From: Pirellulaceae bacterium
GTDB lineage: Bacteria; Planctomycetota; Planctomycetia; Pirellulales; Pirellulaceae
Assembly (NCBI GenBank): GCA_023382975.1
Contig: JAHDXO010000007.1
Coordinates: forward strand, 44,142 to 108,141
DNA: 64,000 bases
Direction: 5' to 3'
Below, one piece after another: positions 29,118 to 39,400 of this stretch; position 1 is the stretch's first letter; every line of letters starts with the position of its first letter. The notes under the pieces were generated by a model. It had not been told where the DNA came from. It saw only the letters and a program-made list of their open reading frames with translations, and ran no database searches. A program made the translations under genes and the position numbers.

Positions 29118-31835
29118 TCATTGTTGCAGTTTGATGTTGTCCAGATAGAAGACGGTCTTCGCCTGGGCAAGACTCACAAAGCCGAGCCATTCGAGTCGCT
29201 GCAGTCTGCGTCCGGGATACGTCAGCCCGGGAAACAATCGCGGGGCTTCGCCGGGCAGCGTCACGGTCAGGTCGTACGTGCCTGTCGCCTGGTCGCCGAG
29301 CGTGCTGGCGATCTCGACGCGGAACCACTCGCCCACGGGCGCGTCGAGCAGTTCGCGGCCATTGGCGACGAGTTTCCCTCCGGCCGAGATCCGCAACGAC
29401 GGGCCCATGCGATACGGCGATCCACCGTCGCGCCACTCGTGGACGAGAATCACGCCAGGCTCCAGACGCACGTCGAAGCTCGATACGGCCCGGCCGGTGC
29501 GGAATTTCGGCGCGTAAAAGAAATGCGGGTTGAAAGCATGGTCAAGCCCCGGGGCATCAAGCACCTTCAGGCTTTGCCGGCCGGAGGCTGCCTTCTCCGC
29601 CGTGACGCGCACCTCGTCGCCACGCCCTTCCTCCACGACCGTGGCCAGCGCGGGCCACCGGCCAGCGGGCGTCGCCTCGAAGCCGTCGTTGATCGGTGTC
29701 GGCTCCAGCGGGGCCGGCGGCGGAGGCAGCACCGTCGGCGGAAACTCGACCTGCCGGGGCAACTCGCGCCACTCGGCCGGCCCGATCAATCCCACGCGGC
29801 TGGTGTCGATCGGCTGGAAGCCCACTTCCATCGCGGGCGAATCGGCCTGAAGGCGGAAATCGAGCCGGGCCGGATCGACGAACTTCGGATCGGCCACTCG
29901 CGAATTGCGATCCACACCCTTGGCTTGCCAATCGGCGAACGCCTGTCCGTAGAACTCCAGCGGTTGGCCGTCGGTTCGCCAGTACAGGTTGTGATCCCAC
30001 TTGGTGCGATCGTCCGTCCGCCCACCGTCGTTGCGGAAGAGCTCGCCCTGGGTCAAGTAGAAGATATTCCGTTCGACCACCGACGGCGGGCCGTCCTGCA
30101 AATGCAAACGCCACACCGCGTGCTGGGCGCTGAGCGCGAAGATGTTGTTGCGAACGGTATTCCCTGGTCTGCCGGTGTTCATCAGCCCGCCGGTGAGTGT
30201 GTGATACACAACGTTGTTTTCCACCAGCAACCCCCGGCTTCCCTGGTCGAAATAGACGCCCCACGCCATCGCGGGCTGGCCCGTGTAAGGCCAGATGTCG
30301 TGGAAGACATTATTGCGGATCACCGTTCCGGTCTGGACGCCCAGCGTGTAGATGCCGCCTGCATCACTCAGCACGCCGCGGACTACGTGATGCACATGGT
30401 TGTATTCGATGGTATTGCTGTGAGTGCGGTTGGGGGCTTCGCTCCAGGTCCAGCCGAGCGAGATGCCCGAGTAATCGAAGCTGTGGATTTCGTTGTGCGA
30501 GACGGTGTTGTGGCTGCTCTGCGCGAGCCACAGGCCGACGCCCGCGGCGTAAACGTGGCCTCCGTCGTGGATGTAGTTGTTGCTGACGACATTTCGGCTA
30601 GCCTCGGCCACATCGTGCTCGGCCATGCGGTCCTCGCCGATGCGCACGCCGCCGGCGCCAAGGTCGTGGAGGTGGTTCCGTTCGAGGCGGTTGTCCTTGC
30701 AGCCGCGGCCGAACCACACGCCGTACGTGCCCACGTGGGCGATTTCGCAGTCTTCCAGCACGCAGTGCCTCGCGCCAGTGGCCATGACCGCCGCCGGCAC
30801 GGTCACGGCCGCCTGCGTGCTGCTGTTGCCCTTCGGCGCCAGCTCCCAATCGGCATGGTGCAGCGTCAGCCCCTGCAGCGTCACGTGGTCGACGAAGCGC
30901 CCTTCATCGGCGTTGCCGTCCAGTCGCACCAGTTCGGTCAGCACAGGGGCGATCACCTCGACCGCCCGGAGATCTTCGCCGGGCAGCGGCATGTAGCTGA
31001 GGACGCCCGTCGTTCGATCGAGATACCACTCACCCGGTTCGTCCAGCAATTCCAGAGCGTTTTCGACGCAGTAACGCTGGTTCGGTTCCCAGTACCCTAT
31101 GCTCCACCACTCGCGCATCGGTGCGGTGAACGTGACGATGTTCGTCTCGGTGTCGATCGACTGGATCGGATGGATGGACGTCTCCCACGAGTGCATCAGG
31201 ACCACGCGCACGTCGCCCAGTCGCGACCACGGCCGGAGGTCGCCGGGCGCAAAGACGAATTTCTCGCGGGCGATCGGCTTGGCTCGCGGATCGGGCGGTC
31301 CCGGCAGAAGCTCGGCGATGCGATAGTAGCCAGCGTTCGGCGATCGCGCCGGCCGCCGCCGCGAACCGTCGACGAACAACTGGAGGAATCGCCACTGGCC
31401 GGCCCGGACCTCGGGAATTTCCGCGGTCCACACACCGCCCTCGCCCTTCTGCCAGCCCGTGATGGGCCGGCCGCCCGACAGAATCGGCCTTTCCCCGTGG
31501 TACCCCGTGAACGTCACGGGGCTCTCGGCGGTGCCCGAATCGTCCGGCGTGATGACCAGCGGCTCCGCAAGGCGCTGCGTGCCGCGGATGCGGATGGTTA
31601 CCGGGCCGGGAAGCGCCCCGTCTCTCCGCAACGCGCGCAGCGACTCCTGCGCCCGGCCGATGGTGGCGAACGGACCGTCTTTCTCCGCCGCGTTCGGCTC
31701 CGCCGCACGGCCCGACCAAGCATCGTTGCCGCCGGGCGCGACGTAGAAGGTGACCGGCTCCGCAGAGGTCGTTTGTGCCGAAGTGGCGACGGCCAGAAGG
31801 GTGAACGTTACAAGCAACACGCGAATCGCTTTCAT
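29118..31835 (-). CDS. Large secreted right-handed beta-helix protein
   Basis: 905 residues. A signal peptide (VLLVTFTLLAVATSAQTTSA) precedes FYVAPGGNDAWSGR, the usual opening of parallel beta-helix proteins acting on polysaccharides. The middle has many short Asn-rich coils (VVSNNYIHDGG, NTVSHNEIHSFDYSG, NTIEYNHVHHV, GLLVENNVVYH, VRNNIFAL), typical of stacked PbH1 repeats. The C-terminal ~200 residues look like a separate beta-sandwich (GRAVSSFDVRLEPGV, FYLDNIKLQQ). Probably a polysaccharide-binding or lyase/hydrolase protein of the envelope. Start at MKAIRVLLV (ATG at 31835) with a GAGGT RBS. Confidence 0.82.
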   Translation of the reverse strand: MKAIRVLLVTFTLLAVATSAQTTSAEPVTFYVAPGGNDAWSGRAAEPNAAEKDGPFATIGRAQESLRALRRDGALPGPVTIRIRGTQRLAEPLVITPDDSGTAESPVTFTGYHGERPILSGGRPITGWQKGEGGVWTAEIPEVRAGQWRFLQLFVDGSRRRPARSPNAGYYRIAELLPGPPDPRAKPIAREKFVFAPGDLRPWSRLGDVRVVLMHSWETSIHPIQSIDTETNIVTFTAPMREWWSIGYWEPNQRYCVENALELLDEPGEWYLDRTTGVLSYMPLPGEDLRAVEVIAPVLTELVRLDGNADEGRFVDHVTLQGLTLHHADWELAPKGNSSTQAAVTVPAAVMATGARHCVLEDCEIAHVGTYGVWFGRGCKDNRLERNHLHDLGAGGVRIGEDRMAEHDVAEASRNVVSNNYIHDGGHVYAAGVGLWLAQSSHNTVSHNEIHSFDYSGISLGWTWSEAPNRTHSNTIEYNHVHHVVRGVLSDAGGIYTLGVQTGTVIRNNVFHDIWPYTGQPAMAWGVYFDQGSRGLLVENNVVYHTLTGGLMNTGRPGNTVRNNIFALSAQHAVWRLHLQDGPPSVVERNIFYLTQGELFRNDGGRTDDRTKWDHNLYWRTDGQPLEFYGQAFADWQAKGVDRNSRVADPKFVDPARLDFRLQADSPAMEVGFQPIDTSRVGLIGPAEWRELPRQVEFPPTVLPPPPAPLEPTPINDGFEATPAGRWPALATVVEEGRGDEVRVTAEKAASGRQSLKVLDAPGLDHAFNPHFFYAPKFRTGRAVSSFDVRLEPGVILVHEWRDGGSPYRMGPSLRISAGGKLVANGRELLDAPVGEWFRVEIASTLGDQATGTYDLTVTLPGEAPRLFPGLTYPGRRLQRLEWLGFVSLAQAKTVFYLDNIKLQQ

Positions 31836-32180
31836 GGCGGACCTCGGGTGGAATGTTGGAAAGGACAACGTTCAAGTCCGCAGGAATTCGCAGCGTCTGA
31901 TTTCGCTGCGTGGTACGTCACGCGTGTGCCACGTTCTCCGGCAACCAGACATCGGTCGAACAGACGCTGATTTTGAATCTCGTAGCCCTGTACGTTCACA
32001 CCCTGGTGAAAGCAGCAAGTGTTCGAAGTCATGGCAGAAAAACACGTCCGACGCCACGGAAACTGTCCATGTCGAAAAGCAGATCAAGCAAGCGGTCGGC
32101 TCAGCGAGTGCCACAACTCGCGGCGAGCCTCCGTGTGAAGCAGTCGCAGCAGGACGCGGAAGTGTCCTTCGCAATTTGCA
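31836..32180. other. Gene-free stretch, nothing recognised
   Basis: Short frames on both strands, none with an RBS or a recognisable family. It lies directly downstream of the DUF433 gene, where its usual DUF5615 toxin partner would be expected; I looked for that fold in the minus-strand frames and did not find it. Confidence 0.5.
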
Positions 32181-32510
32181 TCAGGTACGATGCCCCACAC
32201 AGTTGGCCTCCGGCGCGTCGACTGGCTGGCGTCCGGTCACCCAAGCAAGCCGTTTGGCGCGAGCTTGCTGAAGTCTTGACTGAACGTCCGTGGAGTTACC
32301 GCGTGCGTTGCGTTGTTCGATCATCTCATGGGTGCGTCGAACCTCGCTCTCATGTTCGCTGATGTAGTCCAGGGCCGCCTGGACTTGGACTTGCGTGACG
32401 CCGAGCACTTCCGCGATTTCGCGGTTCTGCCAGCCATTTTCAAGATGATGAAACACATCCCACACGGTAATCCGAGTTCCCGCGATTCGGTGATCAACAA
32501 TATCGGTCAT
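32181..32510 (-). CDS. DUF433 protein (VapB45-like antitoxin type)
   Basis: Residues 6-60 match the DUF433 pattern: DHRIAGTRITVWDVFHHLENG, then a helix-turn-helix-like EIAEVLGVTQVQVQAALDYI. DUF433 proteins usually precede a DUF5615 PIN-like toxin and act as its antitoxin. Here no toxin gene is found downstream, and the C-terminal 45 residues (from SEVRRTHEMIEQ) run past the normal domain end. Good RBS (GGAGAGCCT) before the ATG at 32510. Confidence 0.78.
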   Translation of the reverse strand: MTDIVDHRIAGTRITVWDVFHHLENGWQNREIAEVLGVTQVQVQAALDYISEHESEVRRTHEMIEQRNARGNSTDVQSRLQQARAKRLAWVTGRQPVDAPEANCVGHRT

Positions 32511-32914
32511 AGGCTCTCCGGCATGACTCGCATTCCGAGAATTTACGTCAAGTCTTCCGAAATTCTACCGCTCGGACCTGCTTGATGCAAACGTGACGGC
32601 GGCAGAAAGGGGCGTCGCATGAACGAACGTACCCCGATGGCCAAGGCACGTCGTGTTTCAGAAATCGGCTCGACTTTCACATGGACTCGCGTGCCGTGGA
32701 GCAAATTGCGCGGTCTGACCAGCCACTGAATGGTGGAAACAGCCAAACGAAACAGCCAGCTTTTCGGGGCGTTGGGAGGGCGCGACAATACGGGACGAGG
32801 CGGAATAGCGCTTGGTACAGCCATTTCGGGTTCGCGGAATCCAGGCTTGTTCCCGTTCGTCCAGGAATTCAACGGTTACTCGTTTTTCAGCCGTTTGCTG
32901 CCGGAGGTCAAAAA
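32511..32914. other. Gene-free stretch between DUF433 and DUF1559 genes
   Basis: About 400 bp between divergent genes. It must hold promoters for both, but I see no convincing -35/-10 pair, repeat or RNA. Confidence 0.4.
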
Positions 32915-33991
32915 ATGGATCAGGACGCTTGCGCCGCTGTCGACCGGCCACCCACGCCCAGATTCCAATTCCGCGTGATCCACGTGCTGTACGGCATGGC
33001 CTTGCTCGGCGCTGCCTTGGCGACGTTCGGCGAATCCGGGTTGGTTGTGGCTTTCGTCGTCCTTGGCTTCTGGGGGTATGTCTTCTCCCGTCGTTCCCGC
33101 CTCGCCGCCTTGGCCGAAGGCTGTTTGGGGCTGGTGATCTGCGTTTGCTTGTTCGGGCTGTTGTTTCCCGCCATCCAAGGCGATCCAAGGGCATCGCGCC
33201 GAGCACGGTGCGACAACAATCTCAAGTACATCGCGATGGCCTTGCACAATTACCACGACACGCACGGCGAGTTTCCTCCGGCCTTCGTTCCCGACCAGGA
33301 TGGCCGGCCGATGCACAGTTGGCGCGTGCTGATCCTGCCGTTCCTCGAGGAGAAGGCTCGCTACGGCCAATACGACTTCCAGCAACCCTGGGATGCTCCG
33401 GACAACCTGCGACTAATGCTCCCTGTGCCGTCGGTTTACCAGTGTTTCGCTGACTTGAAAGCTGGGCGGGGCCGCGGCAGTTGGACCAGTTATGTGGCCA
33501 TCGTCGGCGAGCGAACCGCCTGGCCCGGTTCCACATCGCGCAAGCTCGCGGACTTCGCGGACGGCACCTCGAACACCGTCTGGCTGGTCGAGGACCAAAG
33601 TCACCAGATTCCGTGGATGGAGCCGCGCGATCTGACGTTGGACCAAGCGATCGCCCTGCTCAACTCGACCGATCGACAATCCGCCACCCGTCATCGCTCG
33701 GGCAATTTCTTCCGAGAGTACTGGGGCTACCGAAACATCGGCTTTGCGGACGGCAGTGAGCGTTTCTTGTACGATGGGCTGCCCCGCGAGATGCTCGCCA
33801 ACCTGCTGATCGTGGACGACGGCGTGGGCGTAGATCAGGCAGTTCTGGACCGCTGGCCGCCGCCCGGCACGATCTCCAAGCGTCTGAGACTGGACAACTG
33901 CTTTCGTCTCGCCGTGTTCGTCGCGCTCACGCTAGCCCCGCTGCTGCGACTCCGACGGCGCCGCGCTGTCACGCTGCTGGACGCGGCGTAA
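32915..33991 (+). CDS. DUF1559-type membrane protein without prepilin leader
   Basis: The central part (RRARCDNNLKYIAMALHNYHDTHGEFPPAF, shown in two overlapping motifs RCDNNLKYIAMALHNYHD and HGEFPPAF) is the DUF1559 signature, and the C-terminal GYRNIGFADGS matches its end. Planctomycete DUF1559 proteins normally start with a type IV prepilin-like cleavage site; here the N-terminus instead has three hydrophobic helices (about residues 18-75), and the C-terminus ends in one more helix plus a basic tail. The start is the ATG at 32915 with GGAGG upstream. Its 3' end overlaps the opposite-strand sigma factor gene by 60 bp. Confidence 0.82.
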   Translation: MDQDACAAVDRPPTPRFQFRVIHVLYGMALLGAALATFGESGLVVAFVVLGFWGYVFSRRSRLAALAEGCLGLVICVCLFGLLFPAIQGDPRASRRARCDNNLKYIAMALHNYHDTHGEFPPAFVPDQDGRPMHSWRVLILPFLEEKARYGQYDFQQPWDAPDNLRLMLPVPSVYQCFADLKAGRGRGSWTSYVAIVGERTAWPGSTSRKLADFADGTSNTVWLVEDQSHQIPWMEPRDLTLDQAIALLNSTDRQSATRHRSGNFFREYWGYRNIGFADGSERFLYDGLPREMLANLLIVDDGVGVDQAVLDRWPPPGTISKRLRLDNCFRLAVFVALTLAPLLRLRRRRAVTLLDAA

Positions 33992-34792
33992 ATGCTCGCG
34001 GGTGGCGAGGAAGGAATCGCTTCGGCGCTCGAACGACGCGCTGCCTGTCTGCCGAAAGCAAGCTTCCACGGCGCGTTCCAGGCCGCCGTGTTGTTGCAGG
34101 AACTCGCCCAACCGCCGCCACTCTTCGGCGAACTCGGCCTCGACTCCCGCAGCATCGCAGTAGCGTGCGACCTGCTGGCGCAGGGACGTCTCCAGCTTCT
34201 TCGCCAGACCGTTCCGCGCTGCCTTAAAGTAGTTCTCTGCATCGGTCAGCTTGATCCCCAGCGCCGCGCTGATGCATGGCATCGTCAGCCCTTCGCACAG
34301 CCGGCCGTGCAGCACGCGGAAGTAATCGCCCTTGCCCGCCGCATGGTAATCGCGCATCAGCCCCGTCACGGCTCCGTCCAGCAGATCATCGACCCAGGCG
34401 GCATAGAAGGTGTCCGCCGGTTCTTCCGTGGGTTCCTCCGCGTAGGCTTGCAGCGGCGTGCCGCCGCGCGCGAGTTCTTCTTTCAGCAGCCGCTCGCGCC
34501 CCGCCTGAACCCGCGCCCGATTGGCCAGCACGTGCCGCACCACGGTACAGGGCAACGTGCGCAGACGCGCCCCTTGGTGTTCGTGCCAACGCACCAGCAA
34601 CCGGTTGGTCAGCAGGGACTCGAACGTCTTGGCGGCCACGTCCTCCGCGTCGGCTGTGGACAGCCGGCCTCGGCGCGCGGCGAAACGGCAGATCGGACCC
34701 CAGTAGTCCTGCAGGAACTGCTGCCAGTCCTGCTCGCTGGCACCCGAGGAAAGCCGGCCGATCAGTGTGAGATGGGTGTCGGGAAAAGCCAT
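33932..34792 (-). CDS. ECF-type RNA polymerase sigma factor, planctomycete subgroup
   Basis: Region 2 is visible in DYWGPICRFAARRGRLSTAD and DVAAKTFESLL; region 4 in LTMPCISAALGIKLTDAENY with a following KAARNGLAKKLE helix. Planctomycetes carry large families of such sigma factors, often with long C-terminal tails; here ~75 residues follow region 4. No anti-sigma factor gene is adjacent. Target promoters unknown. Gene ends inside the convergent DUF1559 gene, an antisense overlap that could couple their expression. ATG start at 34792. Confidence 0.85.
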   Translation of the reverse strand: MAFPDTHLTLIGRLSSGASEQDWQQFLQDYWGPICRFAARRGRLSTADAEDVAAKTFESLLTNRLLVRWHEHQGARLRTLPCTVVRHVLANRARVQAGRERLLKEELARGGTPLQAYAEEPTEEPADTFYAAWVDDLLDGAVTGLMRDYHAAGKGDYFRVLHGRLCEGLTMPCISAALGIKLTDAENYFKAARNGLAKKLETSLRQQVARYCDAAGVEAEFAEEWRRLGEFLQQHGGLERAVEACFRQTGSASFERRSDSFLATREHLRRVQQRDSAAPSESQQRG

Positions 34793-34932
34793 GGCTCCGA
34801 ATTCTATCCCGCCGGGCCGGTTCTTGGAAACCGGAAAACACGGATTTTATCCGCCCGTTTACCGGAATCAGCGAGCCGCTACATCAATAGGAATGAAGGC
34901 ATTTGCTGCGTCGTATCCGAGAGGGCCGATCG

Positions 34933-35637
34933 ATGTTCATCCTCCTGCCATTGGAATTGAAAACGGCCGCAGGGACCTCCAAGCCGTTCCCCGTGGGCAA
35001 CGTAGCACTGGTCGCGGCCAACGTGGTGCTGTTCCTACTGACCGCGCCCCAGGGCACCTACTGGGTGGCCGGCCCCGGTGCAAACCTCCTAGGGATGGTG
35101 CTCTACGGGTTTTCCCACGCCAGCTTCTGGCACCTGTTGTTCAACATGTGGGCTTTGTGGGTGTTCGGCAACCCGGTGAATCGACGTCTGGGGAACGGGT
35201 TTTACCTGCTGAGTTACGTCGGCACAATCGTGATCTTGGGCTTGCTGGCCCGCTTTGTTTTCGACGGTCGCGTGCTGGGGGCGTCCGGCGGCGTGTTTTC
35301 GGTAATCACCATTGCCCTGCTATTGATGCCTGCCGCACGGCTGACCTTGGCCTACGGGGTAGTCTTTCCGCTGTCGCTGCTGGTGGGATTCTTCCGCCGT
35401 CCTCGCTACGGGATCGAATGGTTCCTGTGCGGCGGCACGATGGCGGTGAAATGCATCTGGTGTCTGGCGCTGATCCCGCTCATTGAATTCGCCACGATGT
35501 GCTGGGCCTGGTTCAGCGGCATCGGCGGTGTGTGGAGCCTCGGACACCTGTTGGGCATGGTCTGCGGAGTGTTCATCGTGCTGCTGTTGCCCAAGCGGAT
35601 CAGCATGCCGTCGGCGGGGCGTTTTGCGGCGGCGTAG
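34933..35637 (+). CDS. Rhomboid-family intramembrane serine protease
   Basis: 234 residues with six or seven hydrophobic helices. Catalytic features: HLLFNMWALWVFGNPVN (TM2 His/Asn motif), LGASGGVFSV with the GxSG serine, and SLGHLLGM supplying the catalytic His. All three are present, so an active protease is expected; it would cleave membrane-anchored substrates in the cytoplasmic membrane. Start ATG at 34933 (GAGAGGG upstream). Followed by pspA and the large kinase on the same strand. Confidence 0.88.
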   Translation: MFILLPLELKTAAGTSKPFPVGNVALVAANVVLFLLTAPQGTYWVAGPGANLLGMVLYGFSHASFWHLLFNMWALWVFGNPVNRRLGNGFYLLSYVGTIVILGLLARFVFDGRVLGASGGVFSVITIALLLMPAARLTLAYGVVFPLSLLVGFFRRPRYGIEWFLCGGTMAVKCIWCLALIPLIEFATMCWAWFSGIGGVWSLGHLLGMVCGVFIVLLLPKRISMPSAGRFAAA

Positions 35638-35722
35638 ACCAGCGAGATGGAAGCCGGTTCGTCTGGCTTTCCATGGGAACAGATTCGGTGAAAGATTAGG
35701 ACTTTTTCTTGGGAGAGTGAAC

Positions 35723-36400
35723 ATGGGCATGTTTAAGCGAATCCAGGACATTATCAGTGCCAATCTGAACGACATGGTCGAGGGTTTCGAAGACCCGGAA
35801 CAACTGCTTCGCCAGGCGGTCCGGGAGATGGAAGAGGCGATCGGCCAAGCCAAACCCGAAGTCGCGCGGGCCATGGTCCAAGAGAAGATCACCAAGAAGG
35901 AACTGCTGGAGAACCAGGCCCAGGCCGAAACCTGGACCCAGCGGGCGGAAACGGCCGTTGCAGCCGGCGACGACGGTTTGGCTCGCAAAGCTCTGGTGCG
36001 CAAGCGCGAGTGCGAGAAGATCGTGGCGGCGCTCGGCGACGAACACGAGGCGGCGGCCGAGGCGAGCCAAACGTTGCGCCGCCAATTGGAAGCCATGCAG
36101 GCCAAGCTGGCCGACGCCCAACGGCGGTTGGGCACGCTGGTAGCCCGCAAGCGAGCGGCCGACGTGCGGGCCCGCGTGGCCGGCGCCAAGATCGGAGGCG
36201 ACGTCGAACTGGGACACAAGGCGTTCGATAAGTTCGACCGGCTGAGCCGCAAGGTGGCCCAGGCCGAAGCCGAAGCCGAAGCCCTCTCGGAATTGGCCCA
36301 GGCGTCGCTGGCGTCCGGCGAGACGGTGGACGCGCCGAGCGAAAGCGAGGATATTGAAGCGGAGTTGCAGGCTCTGAAAAGCAAGCCCCATGCGAGGTAA
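35723..36400 (+). CDS. pspA: PspA/IM30 (Vipp1-like) membrane-remodelling protein
   Basis: 225 residues, almost entirely alpha-helical coiled coil. MGMFKRIQDIISANLNDMVE is the amphipathic membrane-binding start, followed by DPEQLLRQAVREMEEAIG. Members protect the inner membrane under stress by forming ESCRT-III-like oligomers. The start is fixed by GGGAGAG just before the ATG at 35723. Neighbours are a rhomboid protease (85 bp upstream) and a signalling kinase (6 bp downstream), suggesting an envelope-stress group; that link is inference. Confidence 0.92.
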   Translation: MGMFKRIQDIISANLNDMVEGFEDPEQLLRQAVREMEEAIGQAKPEVARAMVQEKITKKELLENQAQAETWTQRAETAVAAGDDGLARKALVRKRECEKIVAALGDEHEAAAEASQTLRRQLEAMQAKLADAQRRLGTLVARKRAADVRARVAGAKIGGDVELGHKAFDKFDRLSRKVAQAEAEAEALSELAQASLASGETVDAPSESEDIEAELQALKSKPHAR

Positions 36401-36406
36401 CCCGTC

Positions 36407-39400
36407 GTGGCTTCTTCCATCGCTGCCCAACGCATCCATGCGACACTTCAACAAGTCCTGGAGGACCGCGGACCTTTGACGGCCGACCAAGCCCTGGCGA
36501 TCCTGCGCCAAGTGACGGAGGAGTTGGCCCGTTGGCATGCACAAGGCAGGCTGCACCGCTCGATCGGCCTGCAGACCGTGCTCTCGACCGGTGAAGGCCG
36601 CGTCCATCTGGCACCGTCGCCAGCGATACGCTCGTTCGGCGGTCCTGACATCGACGAGGAAGCTTGCTCGTGGGAATTACAGACCGAGCGCGTGGTCCAG
36701 GTTCCCGACAGCTTGCAGGCGGCCCGCGCGGCATTGGCCGACGCCGGCATCGAACTCGACCCGCGTCGCATCGACATCTATCAGGCGGGGGTGCTGCTGT
36801 ACCGGTTGCTGACCGGCACGTCGGTCACCGAATACCTGCGCAGCCCCCTGTCCAAGTCTCAACTTCCGCCGGGCCTTCGAACCTTGGTCGATGGCTGCTT
36901 GGACTCCGGCGCCGGCGGATTCGCCTCGGCCGAGGAGCTATCGGCGGCGCTAGCCGAACGGCTCGGCCCCTCCGGAATGCTCCCGCCCCAGGCCGCCGAC
37001 GATTCCGACACCTCGCCGAGTTTGGCTGGTGACGAGAAGCGGCCAGACACGTCCTGCGGGCCGGCGCCTCGCGAGCCGGCGGAATCCGCGCCGCTGCCGT
37101 TTACGAAGTTGGCACACTACGAGATCGTCGGTCGCATCGGCCGCGGCGGGATGGGAGACGTGTTCCGCGGCTACGAACGGGAACTGCACCGCGAAGTGGC
37201 GATCAAAGTGCTGCCCGACACGTTTGCCGACGATCCGGATTTCGTGCGGCGGTTCCGCGCCGAAGCCGCCGTAGCGGCCCGTATCGCGCACCCGAATATC
37301 GTGCATGTCTACTTCATCGGCGAGGACGCGGGCCATCTGTTCTTCGCGATGCAATACGTCGCCGGCCGGTCGCTGGCCGACCTGCTCGCCCAGCGGCCGC
37401 AACTGGAGGTGGACGAAGCGATCACGATCATCACCCAGGTGCTCTCCGGACTTGCGGCGGCCCACGCCCAGGGAGTCGTCCATCGCGACATCAAGCCCGC
37501 CAACATCCTGCTGGACGCAGCGAACCGCCGCGCCTTGCTGGGGGATTTCGGACTGGTGAAGCGGGTATCCAGCGGCGAGAACAAAACCGCCACCGGGGTC
37601 ATCATGGGCACGGTCGACTACCTGTCGCCGGAACAAGGCCGCGGCAAGCCCGTCGATGCCCGTTCGGATCTGTACTCCGTCGGCGTGTTGCTGTACCGCA
37701 TGCTGAGCGGCCGGCTGCCGTTCACCGCCGACAGTGCGACTGCGATGATCTTCCAACACGTCTACGAGCCGCCGGTTCCGCTCACGCAAGTCAGCCCCAA
37801 CACACCCGCTCCGCTGGCGGAGATCGTGAGCAGGCTGCTAGCCAAGCGGCCGGAGGATCGTTATCAGACGGCGGACGACGTCCGAGCGGCGTTGCTGGAG
37901 TTTGCCGCAACGCGGATGCCAGCCGGCGAGTCGCCCACCCCGGCACGCGACAAATCGGTAGCGGCTCCGGCGACCCCCGAGGTGCTGTCCGACGTGCAGT
38001 CCGACGCGGGCGAACCTCCCGCCGCTGCGGGTCCGCGCACGGCGATCATCCGCGACTTGGCCGTCGAGGATCTGCCACGGTGGCCAGCCGCCGTGGCGCT
38101 GTCCCGCGTCGACGGGTGGTGGCCGCGGGTGCGCGACCGGATGTTGGCGAGTTTTCAAGCCCGGGCGCCCCGTTTGGCCGAGCGGTGGCTCACGACCCAA
38201 CAGCACGTCGACGGGGCCGTCGCCGTCTACGAAGAACGTTACGCCGCGGTCAACCAGTTGGTCGGCGAAGCGGAAGCGGTGCTTCGCGACCTGAGCGTCC
38301 AAGCCGCATGCAATCTGCAAGCCGCGCAGCAGGCCGAACGCCGGGCCGAGCAGGCGTCCGGTCCCGAGTCCGCTGCGGCAGCGCAGCGCGAACAGCGGGA
38401 ATCCCAGCAGGCGGCGGAGGAATTGCTCGCCCTGAAAGCAGAACAAGAGCAGGAACTGCAAGGTCTCCGGGGAACGCAACGCGAGCTGGGCTCGCGACTC
38501 CAGCAACTTCGCAGCCAACGCGCGATACTGGCCGCTCGACTGCAGACCGCCCAAGCCGAAGCTCGCACCCACGGCGGCGGGCAGGCTGCCCACTGGCGGC
38601 AGCGGCCAGTCTGGGCGGGGGTTGCCGCCGGCTTGATCCTTGTGCTGCTATCCGCTTTTCTGCTGTCGGGATCGTGGTCGCCGACGGGCGAACCGGTCTC
38701 CGTCCCGCCCGCCGGTGTCTACGGACCGTTGCCCGATCCGCGGAACGTCGTGGCCGAGGTCGCCGGATCGCAACAAGCGGAGTGGGCCAGACGGATTGGG
38801 CGGCCGGTTCGTTTCCAAAACCGGCTCGGTATCGAGATGCTGCTGATCCCGCCCGGCAAGTTCCGCATGGGCAGCCCCACCACCGAACCCGGGCACCAGC
38901 CGGACGAGCAGCAGGCGGAGGTCACGTTGACCAAACCGTTTTACTTGGGCAGGACCGAGATCACCCAGCAACAGTGGGAAGCGGTTATGGGAACTCGCCC
39001 TTGGCAAGGGCACACCGGCGTGACGGAGGGTCCCTCGTATCCGGCGGACCACGTGAGTTGGTTGGAAGCTGTGGAATTCTGCCGGCGGCTGACCGAGCAA
39101 GAGCGCGAAGCGGGGCAGTTGCCCGAGGGCTGGGTGTATCGTCTGCCGACCGAGGCCCAGTGGGAACAAGCTTGCCGAGCAGGCACCGAGACTCCGTTCT
39201 ACTTCGGCACCGACATCGGCCTTCTCAGCGACCACGCCTGGTATCATGAGAATACCAAGGGACAGGGCCTGATGTCCGCCCAGCCGGTAGGCATGAAGCA
39301 ACCCAACGCGTTCGGTTTGCACGACATGTACGGCAATGTGTGGGAGTGGTGTGCCGACGGCTTTCGCCCCGTGCTTCCCGGCGGAACCGATCCCGAGGCG

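Noticed and set aside
31836..32180. DUF5615 toxin partner for the DUF433 gene
   Set aside because: None of the minus-strand frames showed the expected N-terminal Asp motif or the DLDF segment.
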